64,000 nucleotides of DNA, from positions 6,758,001 through 6,822,000 of the forward strand of contig NZ_CP109327.1 in NCBI RefSeq assembly GCF_035918155.1, given 5' to 3'. The translations under genes and the position numbers were made by a program. The notes under the pieces are model-generated. The model searched no databases and was not told where the DNA came from. It saw nothing but the letters and a program-made list of their open reading frames with translations. This DNA comes from Streptomyces sp. NBC_01591. GTDB lineage: Bacteria > Actinomycetota > Actinomycetes > Streptomycetales > Streptomycetaceae. Numbering within the stretch: the first letter of the stretch is position 1; every line of letters starts with the position of its first letter. This document shows, piece by piece, positions 53,645 through 62,293 of this stretch.

Positions 53645-55099
53645 TTGAGCATGGGATCCACCTCCGCCCACAAGAATGAGGGCCTTGGCCGTCGCGATGT
53701 GATCAAGCGATCGGCCGCACTCGGCCTGATCAGCGTTCCGACGATGGGCTTCCTGTCGGCGTGCGCGAGCGGCGACAGCAGCAGCGACAAGAAGGTCGAG
53801 AAGGGCAAGGTCTCCAAGACCAACCCGCTCGGCGTCAACGAGACGGCCCCGCTCGAGGTGGTCATCTTCGACGGCGGCTTCGGCCAGCAGTACGCGCTCG
53901 ACGCGGAGAAGAAGTACAACGCGGCGTTCCCGAAGGCTCCGAAGGTCAAGCACGCCGCGACCCAGAAGATCCAGTCGCAGCTGCAGCCCCGTTTCAACGG
54001 CGGCACCCCGCCGGACCTGATCGACAACTCCGGCGCCGAGCAGATGGACATGGGTGTCCTGGTCGGCAAGAAGCAGCTGCTCGACCTGACGCCGCTGATG
54101 GACGCCCCGTCCATCGACGACCCGAGCAAGAAGGTCCGCGACACGCTGCGCCCCGGTGTCCTGGAGATGGGTCAGTTCGACGGCGACCCGGTCTGGATCA
54201 TGTACTACGCGTACACCGTGTACGGCGTCTGGTACTCGCAGACCGCGCTCGAGAAGCTCGACGCGCAGTACCCCGAGACCTGGGACGACATGCTCGCCCT
54301 CTGCGCGAAGGCGAAGAAGCAGGGCATCGCGGGCTGGACGTACGCCGGTAAGTACCCGTACTACCTGCCGTTCTCGCTCTACCCGTTCATCGCCAAGATC
54401 GGTGGCCGGGAGGTTCTCGACAAGATCGACAACCTGGAGCCGAACGCCTGGAAGGACCCCGCGGTCAAGGCGGCGTTCGAGGCGTACTACGAGCTGTACA
54501 AGAAGGGGTACATACTCAAGGGCACCCCCGGTCTGACCCACATCCAGTCGCAGACCGAGTGGACCAAGGGCAAGGCGCTCTTCATCCCGAACGGTTCGTG
54601 GGTGGAGAACGAGGCCGCGCCGACCACGCCCAAGGACTTCAAGATGATGGTCGCGCCGCCGTCCGGCCTGGACGCGTCCGACAAGCTGCCGTTCGGCACC
54701 ATCTGGGCCTCCGGCGGCGAGCCCTTCATCGTCCCGGCCAACGCGAAGAACCCCGAGGGCGGCATGGAGCAGCTGCGCATCATGCTCTCCGAGGAGTCCT
54801 CGAAGAATTTCACCAAGCAGGTCAAGTCGCTCAGCGCCTTCAACGGCGGCACCGACGGTCTGACCCTGTCGACCGCCATGCAGTCCGGCGTCGACTCGCT
54901 GAAGAAGGCCGGCGACAACGTGGTGAACCCGCGCCTGCAGGACTGGTACGTGAAGCTCCAGAAGGAGCAGATCGGTGTCGCCGGTATCGGCGAGATGATG
55001 GCCGGCCGCGCGACCCCGGCGGAAGCCATCAAGAAGATCCAGGCCTTCGCCGACGCGGCGGCCAAGGACCAGTCCATCAAGCACTACAAGCACCAGTGA
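53645..55099 (+). CDS. ngcE: N-acetylglucosamine/diacetylchitobiose ABC transporter, binding lipoprotein
   Basis: 484 residues from TTG 53645 (ATG 53651 in phase is equally possible). Twin-arginine lipoprotein signal: GRRDVIKRSAALGLISVPTMGF with lipobox LSAC, Cys at residue 40. The rest is a family 1 solute-binding protein (PRFNGGTPPDLIDNSGAEQMDMG, TEWTKGKALFIPNGSW). Gene order with two permeases and then a ROK regulator matches S. coelicolor SCO6005-6008, where NgcE binds chitobiose, as I recall. Tat export with a lipid anchor is usual for Streptomyces sugar-binding proteins. The operon lacks an ATPase. Confidence 0.88.
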   Translation: MSMGSTSAHKNEGLGRRDVIKRSAALGLISVPTMGFLSACASGDSSSDKKVEKGKVSKTNPLGVNETAPLEVVIFDGGFGQQYALDAEKKYNAAFPKAPKVKHAATQKIQSQLQPRFNGGTPPDLIDNSGAEQMDMGVLVGKKQLLDLTPLMDAPSIDDPSKKVRDTLRPGVLEMGQFDGDPVWIMYYAYTVYGVWYSQTALEKLDAQYPETWDDMLALCAKAKKQGIAGWTYAGKYPYYLPFSLYPFIAKIGGREVLDKIDNLEPNAWKDPAVKAAFEAYYELYKKGYILKGTPGLTHIQSQTEWTKGKALFIPNGSWVENEAAPTTPKDFKMMVAPPSGLDASDKLPFGTIWASGGEPFIVPANAKNPEGGMEQLRIMLSEESSKNFTKQVKSLSAFNGGTDGLTLSTAMQSGVDSLKKAGDNVVNPRLQDWYVKLQKEQIGVAGIGEMMAGRATPAEAIKKIQAFADAAAKDQSIKHYKHQ

Positions 55100-55149
55100 G
55101 CAACCGTCACCAGCGGCGGCACCCGCGGAAAGATCGGGGTCGGTAAACG

Positions 55150-56073
55150 ATGCAGCATGGCAAGTACCGTTTCATCGTGGGATTCTTGGTACTCCCACTC
55201 GCGTTGTACGCGGTCTTCGTCATTTGGCCGTTCATCCAGTCCATCTACTACTCGTTCACGGACTGGACCGGCCTGAGCCCGGACTTCAAGATGGTCGGGT
55301 TCGACAACTACACGAGGATGCTGAAGGACGACATCTTCTGGAAGTCGTTGCAGCACAGCGTGTTGCTTGTGGTGCTGCTGCCGCTGGTGACGCTGGGCCT
55401 GGCGCTCTTCTTCGCCTTCATGCTCAATGTCGGGGGCCGGCGGCGCAAGAACGCCGCGGTCTCCGGCGTGCGCGGCTCGGGTTTCTACAAGATCGCCTAT
55501 TTCTTCCCGCAGGTTCTCTCGATCGTCATCGTGGCCCTGCTCTTCCAGTTCGCGTTCAACCCCACCAGCGGGATGCTGAATTCGACACTGAAGACGATCG
55601 GTCTGGGCTCCATTCAGCCGGACTGGCTGGGCGACCCGAGTCTCGCGCTGGTCTGCGTCATGTCGGTGCTGGTCTGGTCGACGGTCGGATTCTTCGTCGT
55701 GCTGTTCTCGGCCGGAATGGCGTCCATCCCGAAGGACTTCTACGAGGCGGCGCTCCTCGACGGCGCCAACCGCTTCACCACGTTCTTCCGGATCACCCTT
55801 CCGCTGCTCTGGGACACGGTGCAGTCGGGCTGGGTCTACATGGGGATCCTGGCCCTCGGCGTGGAGGCGTTCACCGCCGTTCAGGTCATGACCGTGGGCC
55901 CCGGTGGCCCCGACTACTCGACCACGGTCCTGCCGCTGTACGTGTACCAGACGGCCTTCCGTGACGGGCAGGCCGGCTACGCGACGACGATCGGTGTCGG
56001 ACTGCTCATCGTCACCATGGCCTTCGCCGCCATCGTGATGCGACTGGGCCGGCGCGATCGGCTGGAGTTCTGA
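55150..56073 (+). CDS. ngcF: Sugar ABC transporter permease (NgcF)
   Basis: 307 residues, ATG 55150. Six hydrophobic segments (VGFLVLPLALYAVFVIWPF first), and the EAA loop EAALLDGANRFTTFFRITLPLL near residue 200-221, which docks the ATPase. MalF/UgpA-like. Lies 50 bp after ngcE. Pairs with NgcG to form the membrane channel. The inserted basic stretch GGRRRKNAAVSGVRGSG between helices 2 and 3 is cytosolic. Confidence 0.9.
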   Translation: MQHGKYRFIVGFLVLPLALYAVFVIWPFIQSIYYSFTDWTGLSPDFKMVGFDNYTRMLKDDIFWKSLQHSVLLVVLLPLVTLGLALFFAFMLNVGGRRRKNAAVSGVRGSGFYKIAYFFPQVLSIVIVALLFQFAFNPTSGMLNSTLKTIGLGSIQPDWLGDPSLALVCVMSVLVWSTVGFFVVLFSAGMASIPKDFYEAALLDGANRFTTFFRITLPLLWDTVQSGWVYMGILALGVEAFTAVQVMTVGPGGPDYSTTVLPLYVYQTAFRDGQAGYATTIGVGLLIVTMAFAAIVMRLGRRDRLEF

Positions 56074-56164
56074 TGCTGCGATTCCCGGGCGACGGTTCCC
56101 GGACCCCCAGCAGGCACCACAGGTCGGCCTCCGTGTCCGGCTCGACAGTACGAGGTGAGTACAC

Positions 56165-57082
56165 GTGAAGACGACTGACACCCCTCCCGCGGCCCCGGCA
56201 GCGGACCCGGCCCCGGTGGCCAAGGCGCCCGCACCGGCCGTGAAGGAGAAGAGCGGCGAGGGCCAGGTCCTCAACGTCTTCTCGCACGGTGTGCTGATCA
56301 TCTGGGCGATCCTGGTCGTCCTGCCGCTGCTGTGGGCGGTGATGGCGTCGTTCAAGACCGACGACTCGATCCTTTCGACGCCGTGGGCGCTGCCCGACAA
56401 GCTGCACTTCGAGAACTGGTCGCGCGCCTGGAGCCAGGCGCACATGAGCGACTACTTCTTCAACACCGTCGTGGTGGTGGGCTGTTCGCTCGTCGGCACC
56501 CTGCTGCTCGGCTCGATGGCGGCGTACGTACTGGCGCGGTTCGACTTCCCCGGCAACCGCTTCATCTACTACCTGTTCATCGGCGGGATGAGCTTCCCGA
56601 TCATCCTGGCGCTGGTCCCGCTGTTCTTCGTCATGAACAACATGGGCCTGCTGAACACGCGGCACGGACTGATCATGGTCTACATCGCGTACTCGCTGCC
56701 GTTCACCGTCTTCTTCCTCACCTCGTTCTTCCGGACGCTGCCGACCTCGGTGGCGGAAGCGGCGATGCTCGACGGGGCCTCGCACACCCGGACGTTCTTC
56801 CAGGTGATGCTGCCGATGGCGAAGCCCGGCCTGATCAGCGTCGGCATCTTCAACTTCCTGGGGCAGTGGAACCAGTACATGCTGCCGACGGTCCTCAACA
56901 CGGAACCGAATAACCGGGTGCTCTCCCAGGGCCTGGTCGAACTGGCCACCAGCCAGGGGTACAAGGGTGACTGGTCCGGCCTCTTCGCCGGTCTGGTGAT
57001 GGCGATGCTCCCGGTCCTCGCCGCCTACATCATCTTCCAGCGCCAGGTCGTCGCCGGGCTCACCGCGGGCGCGGTGAAGTAG
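56165..57082 (+). CDS. ngcG: Sugar ABC transporter permease (NgcG)
   Basis: 305 residues from GTG 56165, with GAGGTGAG upstream. A Pro/Ala-rich cytosolic leader of ~35 residues, six hydrophobic segments, and the EAA loop EAAMLDGASHTRTFFQVMLPMAKPG near residue 195-220. MalG/UgpE-like. Partner of NgcF. No ATP-binding gene follows; in Streptomyces the shared ATPase MsiK usually energises such importers. Ends the operon, with a hairpin 27 bp after the stop. Confidence 0.9.
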   Translation: MKTTDTPPAAPAADPAPVAKAPAPAVKEKSGEGQVLNVFSHGVLIIWAILVVLPLLWAVMASFKTDDSILSTPWALPDKLHFENWSRAWSQAHMSDYFFNTVVVVGCSLVGTLLLGSMAAYVLARFDFPGNRFIYYLFIGGMSFPIILALVPLFFVMNNMGLLNTRHGLIMVYIAYSLPFTVFFLTSFFRTLPTSVAEAAMLDGASHTRTFFQVMLPMAKPGLISVGIFNFLGQWNQYMLPTVLNTEPNNRVLSQGLVELATSQGYKGDWSGLFAGLVMAMLPVLAAYIIFQRQVVAGLTAGAVK

Positions 57083-57108
57083 CGGCCCGGCACCCTCCCC
57101 ATACTCAC

Positions 57109-57143
57109 GAACCGCCCGTCGGCCATGTGTCGGCGGGCGGTTC
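57109..57143 (+). terminator. Hairpin after ngcG
   Basis: GAACCGCCCGTCG at 57109-57121 and CGGCGGGCGGTTC at 57131-57143 pair over 13 bp with one mismatch. Separates ngcEFG from the ROK gene. Confidence 0.75.
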
Positions 57144-57283
57144 ATGCGTGTCCGAAGGCGGCCCCAGGCGCGGGCACGGCGCTCATCCGGGGCTTCGCTT
57201 GCTCAAGGTCTTGACGGGGGGTGCCGCAAAACGCTCAGCTTAGAGTTCACATGTTAGAGAAAACGGTAGGAGTGAGAGAGTCG

Positions 57284-58486
57284 ATGGAGACCCCGGGGTC
57301 GCAGACATCCCTGCATCGCGCCAACCTTGAGCGGGTCGTGCGCGCGGTACGCATGGCCGGTTCGCTCACCCAGGCGGAGATCGCACGGAGCACCGGCCTG
57401 TCAGCGGCCACCGTCTCCAATATCGTTCGTGAACTGAAGGATGGCGGCACGGTCGAGGTCACCCCCACCTCGGCAGGCGGCCGCCGGGCCCGCAGCGTCT
57501 CGCTCAGCGGTGACGCGGGCATTGTGATCGGGGTCGACTTCGGCCATACGCACCTGCGGGTGGCGGTCGGCAACCTCGCCCACCAGGTGCTCGCCGAGGA
57601 GGCCGAGCCGGTGGACGTCGACGCCTCCTCCGCGCAGGGGTTCGGGCGGGCGGAGCAGCTGGTCAGGCGGCTGATCGAGACGACCGGAATCAGGGCGGAC
57701 AAGGTGATCGGGGTGGGCCTCGGTGTTCCCGGCCCGATCGACGTGGAGTCCGGCACGCTGGGCTCCACGTCGATCCTGCCGGGCTGGACGGGCATCAACC
57801 CCAGCAAGGAGCTCGCGGGCCGGCTCGGTGTGCCCGTGTACGTCGACAACGACGCCAACCTCGGCGCGCTCGGCGAGCTGGTGTGGGGGAGCGGCCGGGG
57901 GGTCAAGGACCTCGCCTACATCAAGGTCGCCAGCGGTGTCGGCGCAGGTCTGGTGATCGACGGGCGCATCTACCGGGGTCCGGGCGGCACGGCCGGTGAG
58001 ATCGGGCACATCACGCTCGACGAATCGGGCCCGGTGTGCCGCTGCGGCAACCGCGGGTGCCTGGAGACCTTCACGGCCGCCCGGTACGTGCTGCCGCTGC
58101 TCCAGCCGAGCCACGGGCCCGATCTCACCATGGAACGGGTGGTCCAGCTGGCCCGCGAGGGCGATCCGGGCTGCCGCCGGGTGATCGGGGACGTAGGGCG
58201 CCACATCGGCAGCGGCGTGGCCAATCTCTGCAATCTGCTCAACCCCAGCCGGGTGGTGCTCGGCGGTTCGCTCGCCGAGGCGGGCGAGCTGGTGCTCGCG
58301 CCGATCCGCGACTCGGTCTCCCGCTACGCCATTCCGAGCGCCGCCCGGCAGCTCTCGGTGCTGCCCGGGGCGCTGGGCGGCCGGGCCGAAGTGCTGGGCG
58401 CGCTGGCCCTGGTGCTCAGCGAGATGGGGGATTCAACCCTTTTGGAAAGTACCTCGCCGAAGGCACTCCTGCCTTCACTTAGATAA
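57284..58486 (+). CDS. rok7B7: ROK-family transcriptional regulator Rok7B7
   Basis: 400 residues from ATG 57284, with AGGAG 11 bases upstream; ATG 57251 and GTG 57272 in phase give slightly longer forms. Winged HTH at residues ~10-65 (LTQAEIARSTGLSAATVSNIVRELKDGG). ROK sugar-kinase-like core with VIGVDFGHTHLRVAVG, VGLGVPGPID, YVDNDANLGALGE and the zinc site GEIGH plus CRCGNRGCLE. By position between ngcEFG and xylFGH this is the pleiotropic regulator of xylose use, carbon control and antibiotics (S. coelicolor SCO6008). TTAGAG occurs twice (57239 and 57254 region) just before the gene. Confidence 0.9.
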   Translation: METPGSQTSLHRANLERVVRAVRMAGSLTQAEIARSTGLSAATVSNIVRELKDGGTVEVTPTSAGGRRARSVSLSGDAGIVIGVDFGHTHLRVAVGNLAHQVLAEEAEPVDVDASSAQGFGRAEQLVRRLIETTGIRADKVIGVGLGVPGPIDVESGTLGSTSILPGWTGINPSKELAGRLGVPVYVDNDANLGALGELVWGSGRGVKDLAYIKVASGVGAGLVIDGRIYRGPGGTAGEIGHITLDESGPVCRCGNRGCLETFTAARYVLPLLQPSHGPDLTMERVVQLAREGDPGCRRVIGDVGRHIGSGVANLCNLLNPSRVVLGGSLAEAGELVLAPIRDSVSRYAIPSAARQLSVLPGALGGRAEVLGALALVLSEMGDSTLLESTSPKALLPSLR

Positions 58487-58532
58487 CGGATGGCACCGTT
58501 GTCATCTCGTTAAGGATTTACTCCTTGACGCT

Positions 58533-58577
58533 GACGTCGCGGCCGAGTTGACTTCCAGCCACCTCGGCCGCGACGTC
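58533..58577 (+). promoter_or_regulatory. 15-bp-stem hairpin in the xylF leader
   Basis: GACGTCGCGGCCGAG at 58533-58547 and CTCGGCCGCGACGTC at 58563-58577, a perfect stem with a 15-base loop, ending about 13 bases before the GGGAGG ribosome site. It could terminate rok7B7 readthrough or modulate xylF translation. AAGGATTTACTCCTT just upstream (58512-58526) is a possible ROK operator. Confidence 0.6.
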
Positions 58578-58604
58578 GCGGCCTCGTCAGGGAGGCAACC
58601 CGTA

Positions 58605-59702
58605 ATGAACGCAACGACGCGACGCATCGTCATAGGCACGGCCGCACTCTCCATGGCCGTCTCCCTCGCGGCCTGTGGCAAGGCCGGCGACGACAAGGAC
58701 TCCGGCAGCGGTGGCGACAGCAAGACCATCGGCCTGCTCCTGCCGGAGAACAAGACCACGCGTTACGAGACGTTCGACCGCCCCATCATGGAGGCGAAGA
58801 TCAAGGCGCTGTGCTCCGACTGCGAGGTCAAGTACAACAACGCCGCGGGCGACAGCGAGACCCAGAAGAAGCAGTTCGACGCGCTCGTCACCCAGGGCGT
58901 GAAGGTCATCATCCTGGACACCGTCGACTACAAGGCCGCCAAGTCCTGGGTCCAGCAGGCCGCGAAGAAGGACGTCAAGGTCGTCGCGTACGACCGCCTC
59001 GCCGAGGGTCCCATCTCTGCCTACGTGTCGTACGACAACGAGAAGATCGGCCAGCTCCAGGGCGAGGCGCTGGTCAAGGCGCTGGGCGCCAAGGCCAAGG
59101 AGAGCAACGTTGTCATGATCAACGGCTCGCCGCTCGACCCCAACGCGCCCTTCTTCAAGAAGGGCGCGCACAGCGTGCTCGACAAGCAGGTCAAGAAGGT
59201 CGTCTATGAGCAGGACATCCCGGACTGGTCGCCGGACGAGGCCAACAAGAAGATGGGCGCGGCCATCGACTCCCTGGGCAAGGACGGCTTCCAGGGCGTC
59301 TACTCGGCCAACGACGGCATGGCCGGCGGCATCATCACGGCCCTGAAGAAGCAGGGCGTGAAGGTTCCGGTCGGCGGCCAGGACTCCGAGCTCGCCGGTC
59401 TGCAGCGCATCATCACGGGCGAGCAGGCCTTCTCGATCTACAAGCAGATCAAGCCGGAGGCCGAGACCACCGCCGAGATCGCCGTCCGGCTGCTCAAGGG
59501 CGAGAAGATCGACGACCTGGCCCCGGTCAAGGTCGACAGCCTCTCGGGCGAGTTCAAGGGCACCCCGTCGAAGCTGTACGACGCCTCGGTCGTGACCAAG
59601 GAGAACATCGCCTCCACGATCGTCGCGGACAAGGTCTACAAGGTCGAGGACATCTGCACCGCCCAGTACAAGGCGGCCTGCGACGCCGCCGGCATCAAGT
59701 AG
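58605..59702 (+). CDS. xylF: Xylose-type ABC transporter, binding lipoprotein
   Basis: 365 residues, ATG 58605, ribosome site GGGAGG. Lipoprotein signal with lipobox LAAC, Cys at residue 24. Periplasmic-binding-protein type I fold: IGLLLPENKTTRYETFDRP, ALVTQGVKVIILDTVDYKAA, YVSYDNEKIGQLQGEAL, YSANDGMAGGIITAL. Matches the XylF/RbsB group. First gene of xylFGH, immediately downstream of its probable repressor Rok7B7. Xylose specificity is from gene order and S. coelicolor knowledge. Confidence 0.9.
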   Translation: MNATTRRIVIGTAALSMAVSLAACGKAGDDKDSGSGGDSKTIGLLLPENKTTRYETFDRPIMEAKIKALCSDCEVKYNNAAGDSETQKKQFDALVTQGVKVIILDTVDYKAAKSWVQQAAKKDVKVVAYDRLAEGPISAYVSYDNEKIGQLQGEALVKALGAKAKESNVVMINGSPLDPNAPFFKKGAHSVLDKQVKKVVYEQDIPDWSPDEANKKMGAAIDSLGKDGFQGVYSANDGMAGGIITALKKQGVKVPVGGQDSELAGLQRIITGEQAFSIYKQIKPEAETTAEIAVRLLKGEKIDDLAPVKVDSLSGEFKGTPSKLYDASVVTKENIASTIVADKVYKVEDICTAQYKAACDAAGIK

Positions 59703-59979
59703 TCACCCGCCGGCAAGCGTCACCCCGGTCCGGTCCGGCACCCGCCCCGTCACATGCCCCGCAGCAGGGGCGGGCGCCGGACTTCTCACCGGTTCCGGAC
59801 TTCTCGCGGACCCCGGACTCCCACGGTTCCGGTCCTCGGCGTGCGGTCGTCTCCCGGCGACGGCGTTTCGAGGGCATCCCCCCGGAGCCGCCGGTCGTCC
59901 CGGTGGTCCGGCGACCGGCTCCGCCCCTGTGCTCAGCAGTACCATCCCCGCCGGTCAGGCGGCGAAGGAGATGATTCAC

Positions 59980-60765
59980 GTGTCCGCTACGCCCGTGCTG
60001 GCGTTGCGCGGAATCTCCAAGCGGTTCGGCGCCGTTCAGGCGCTCACCGATGTGGACCTGGAGATCCGTTCCGGCGAAGTGGTCGCCCTGGTCGGCGACA
60101 ACGGCGCCGGCAAGTCGACCCTCGTCAAGACCATTTCGGGTGTCCACCCGATCGACGAAGGCGCCATCGAGTGGGAGGGCAGGACGGTCCGGATCAACCG
60201 GCCGAACGACGCCCAGGAGCTCGGAGTCGCCACCGTCTACCAGGACTTGGCCCTCTGCGACAACCTCGATGTGGTCGCCAACCTCTTCCTCGGCAGCGAA
60301 CTGCGCAGGGCCTCCGTCCTCGACGAGATCGCGATGGAGAAGCGCGCCAAGGAACTGCTGGACACGCTGTCCATCCGGATCCCCAGCGTCCGTATCCCGG
60401 TCGCCTCGCTCTCCGGCGGCCAGCGCCAGGTCGTGGCCATCGCCCGCGCCCTGATCGGTGACCCCAAGGTCGTCATCCTCGACGAGCCGACCGCCGCCCT
60501 CGGCGTCGAGCAGACCGCCCAGGTCCTCGACCTCGTCGAGCGGCTGCGCGAGCGCGGTCACGGCGTCATCCTCATCAGCCACAACATGGCCGACGTGCGC
60601 GCCGTCGCCGACAGGGTGGCGGTGCTGCGGCTGGGCCGCAACAACGGAGTCTTCGACGTGGCGACCACGTCCCACGAGGAGATCATCTCCGCGATCACCG
60701 GTGCCACGGACAACGCCGTCACGCGCCGCCAGGCACGCACAGCCTCGAAGGAGGACGCGAAGTGA
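59980..60765 (+). CDS. xylG: Xylose-type ABC transporter ATP-binding protein
   Basis: 261 residues. GAAGGAG ends at 59970, so ATG 59971 has no spacing, while GTG 59980 lies 9 bases away; I therefore start at GTG (MSATPVLALRGISKRFG). Single ABC domain: Walker A GDNGAGKST, Q-loop region VYQDLALCDNLDV, signature LSGGQRQVVAIARAL, Walker B VVILDEPTAALG. Only one ABC domain where many XylG/RbsA proteins have two, as is usual for the actinobacterial type. It is separated from xylF by 277 bp without a gene and overlaps xylH by GTGA. Confidence 0.9.
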   Translation: MSATPVLALRGISKRFGAVQALTDVDLEIRSGEVVALVGDNGAGKSTLVKTISGVHPIDEGAIEWEGRTVRINRPNDAQELGVATVYQDLALCDNLDVVANLFLGSELRRASVLDEIAMEKRAKELLDTLSIRIPSVRIPVASLSGGQRQVVAIARALIGDPKVVILDEPTAALGVEQTAQVLDLVERLRERGHGVILISHNMADVRAVADRVAVLRLGRNNGVFDVATTSHEEIISAITGATDNAVTRRQARTASKEDAK

Positions 60766-62075
60766 GCGACCTCGCCAAAACCCCCGAAACCGCCACCGAC
60801 AAGCCCGCCGCGGCGACACCCGCGGCCGAGCCGTCGGCGGCCCCCGCTCCCGCGGTGGACCCGCGCCTGCTCGTCCGAGAGGAGGGCTTCAAGGGCTACT
60901 GGTCCGAGTTCACCCGCAAGGTGCGCGGCGGCGAGCTCGGCTCACTGCCGGTCCTCGTCGGCCTGATCGTCATCGCGGTCGTCTTCCAGCTCCAGAACAG
61001 CAATTTCCTCTCCGCCAGCTCCATCGCCAACATCGCCGTCTACAGCTCCGGCCTCGGCATCATGGCGGTCGGCATCGTCTTCGTGCTGCTGCTCGGCGAG
61101 ATCGACCTGTCGGTCGGCTCGGTCGCCGGTGTCGGCGCGGCCGTCTGGGCCGTGCTCAACGTCAACCACGGCTGGAACGACTGGTCGGCGGTGCTCGTCG
61201 CGGTGCTCTCCGGCATGGCGCTCGGCGCACTGCACGGCTTCTTCTTCGCCAAGATCGGGGTGCCGGCCTTCGTCGTCACCCTGGCCGGCTTCCTCGGCTG
61301 GAGCGGTCTGCAGGAGTGGCTGATGGGCGGTGAGGGCTCGATCAACACGCCGTCCGGCAGCATCGTCGAGAACCTCACCAACCACTTCTTCGAGGACAAG
61401 GCCGCCGGATACGGTCTCGCTCTGGTCGCCGTCCTCGCCTACGCCGCGTCGCTCCTGATGGACAGCCGGCGCCGCCGGGCCGCGGGCCTGCCGGCCCGTC
61501 CCACCACCGAGGTCCTGCTCCGCACCGGCATCGTCGCGATCCTCTGCTTCGCCGTCGCGTACGTCCTGAACGAGCCCTCCGGCGCCCGCGGCCTGCCGCT
61601 CGCCCTGGTGCTCTTCCTCGCCGTCCTGGTCGTCGCGGACTTCGTGGCCCGGCGCACCAGCTTCGGCCGCCAGGTCTTCGCGGTCGGCGGCAACCCGGAG
61701 GCCGCGCGCCGTGCCGGTATCAACGTCGACCGGGTCCGGATCACCGTCTTCGCCCTGTCCGGCACCCTGGGCGCCTTCGGCGGACTCTTCATCGCCAGTC
61801 TCTCCGGCGGCGCCACCAAGAGCGTCGGCGGCGGCAACACACTGATGCTGGTCATCGCGGCCGCCGTCATCGGCGGCACCAGCCTCTTCGGAGGCCGCGG
61901 CAAGGTCTGGTCCGCGCTGCTCGGCATGATCGTGATCCAGTCGATCCAGCAGGGCCTGAACATGATCGGTATGGCCAACGCCATCCAGTACATGATCACC
62001 GGCGCGGTTCTGCTGGCCGCCGTGGTCATCGACTCGGTCTCCCGTCGCACCCAGAAGACCGCGGGACGCGCGTAA
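60762..62075 (+). CDS. xylH: Xylose-type ABC transporter permease
   Basis: 437 residues from GTG 60762, overlapping the xylG stop. A Pro/Ala-rich leader of ~45 residues, then eight to ten hydrophobic segments of the BPD_transp_2 type: [34 protein letters not shown] is the family signature (about residue 88-120), with [13 protein letters not shown] and [20 protein letters not shown] later. XylH/RbsC-like channel. Last gene of the operon, with a long hairpin 55 bp after the stop. Confidence 0.9.
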   Translation: MSDLAKTPETATDKPAAATPAAEPSAAPAPAVDPRLLVREEGFKGYWSEFTRKVRGGELGSLPVLVGLIVIAVVFQLQNSNFLSASSIANIAVYSSGLGIMAVGIVFVLLLGEIDLSVGSVAGVGAAVWAVLNVNHGWNDWSAVLVAVLSGMALGALHGFFFAKIGVPAFVVTLAGFLGWSGLQEWLMGGEGSINTPSGSIVENLTNHFFEDKAAGYGLALVAVLAYAASLLMDSRRRRAAGLPARPTTEVLLRTGIVAILCFAVAYVLNEPSGARGLPLALVLFLAVLVVADFVARRTSFGRQVFAVGGNPEAARRAGINVDRVRITVFALSGTLGAFGGLFIASLSGGATKSVGGGNTLMLVIAAAVIGGTSLFGGRGKVWSALLGMIVIQSIQQGLNMIGMANAIQYMITGAVLLAAVVIDSVSRRTQKTAGRA

Positions 62076-62130
62076 GCGTAGAGGACAGCGGGACCCGCGT
62101 AAGACGCGGGGCGCGCGTGAATACCACGTC

Positions 62131-62186
62131 CGCACGCTCCAGTGCCCGGCGCCCCGAACAGGGTGCCGGGCACTGGAGCGTGCGGG
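62131..62186 (+). terminator. Long hairpin after xylH
   Basis: The 21 bases at 62131-62151 (starting CCGCACGCTCCAG) pair perfectly with 62166-62186 (ending CTGGAGCGTGCGG), and the stem continues a few pairs with one mismatch. The strongest terminator hairpin in the window, though without a T-tract. Confidence 0.85.
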
Positions 62187-62293
62187 CAAGGGGTGTGACA
62201 GCACACTCCATGCCCGATGCCCGCGCGGACGGACGGAACATTAGACTCATCGGATCGGCATGCTCGACCAGCTCAAGACGCAAGGAGGCACGG

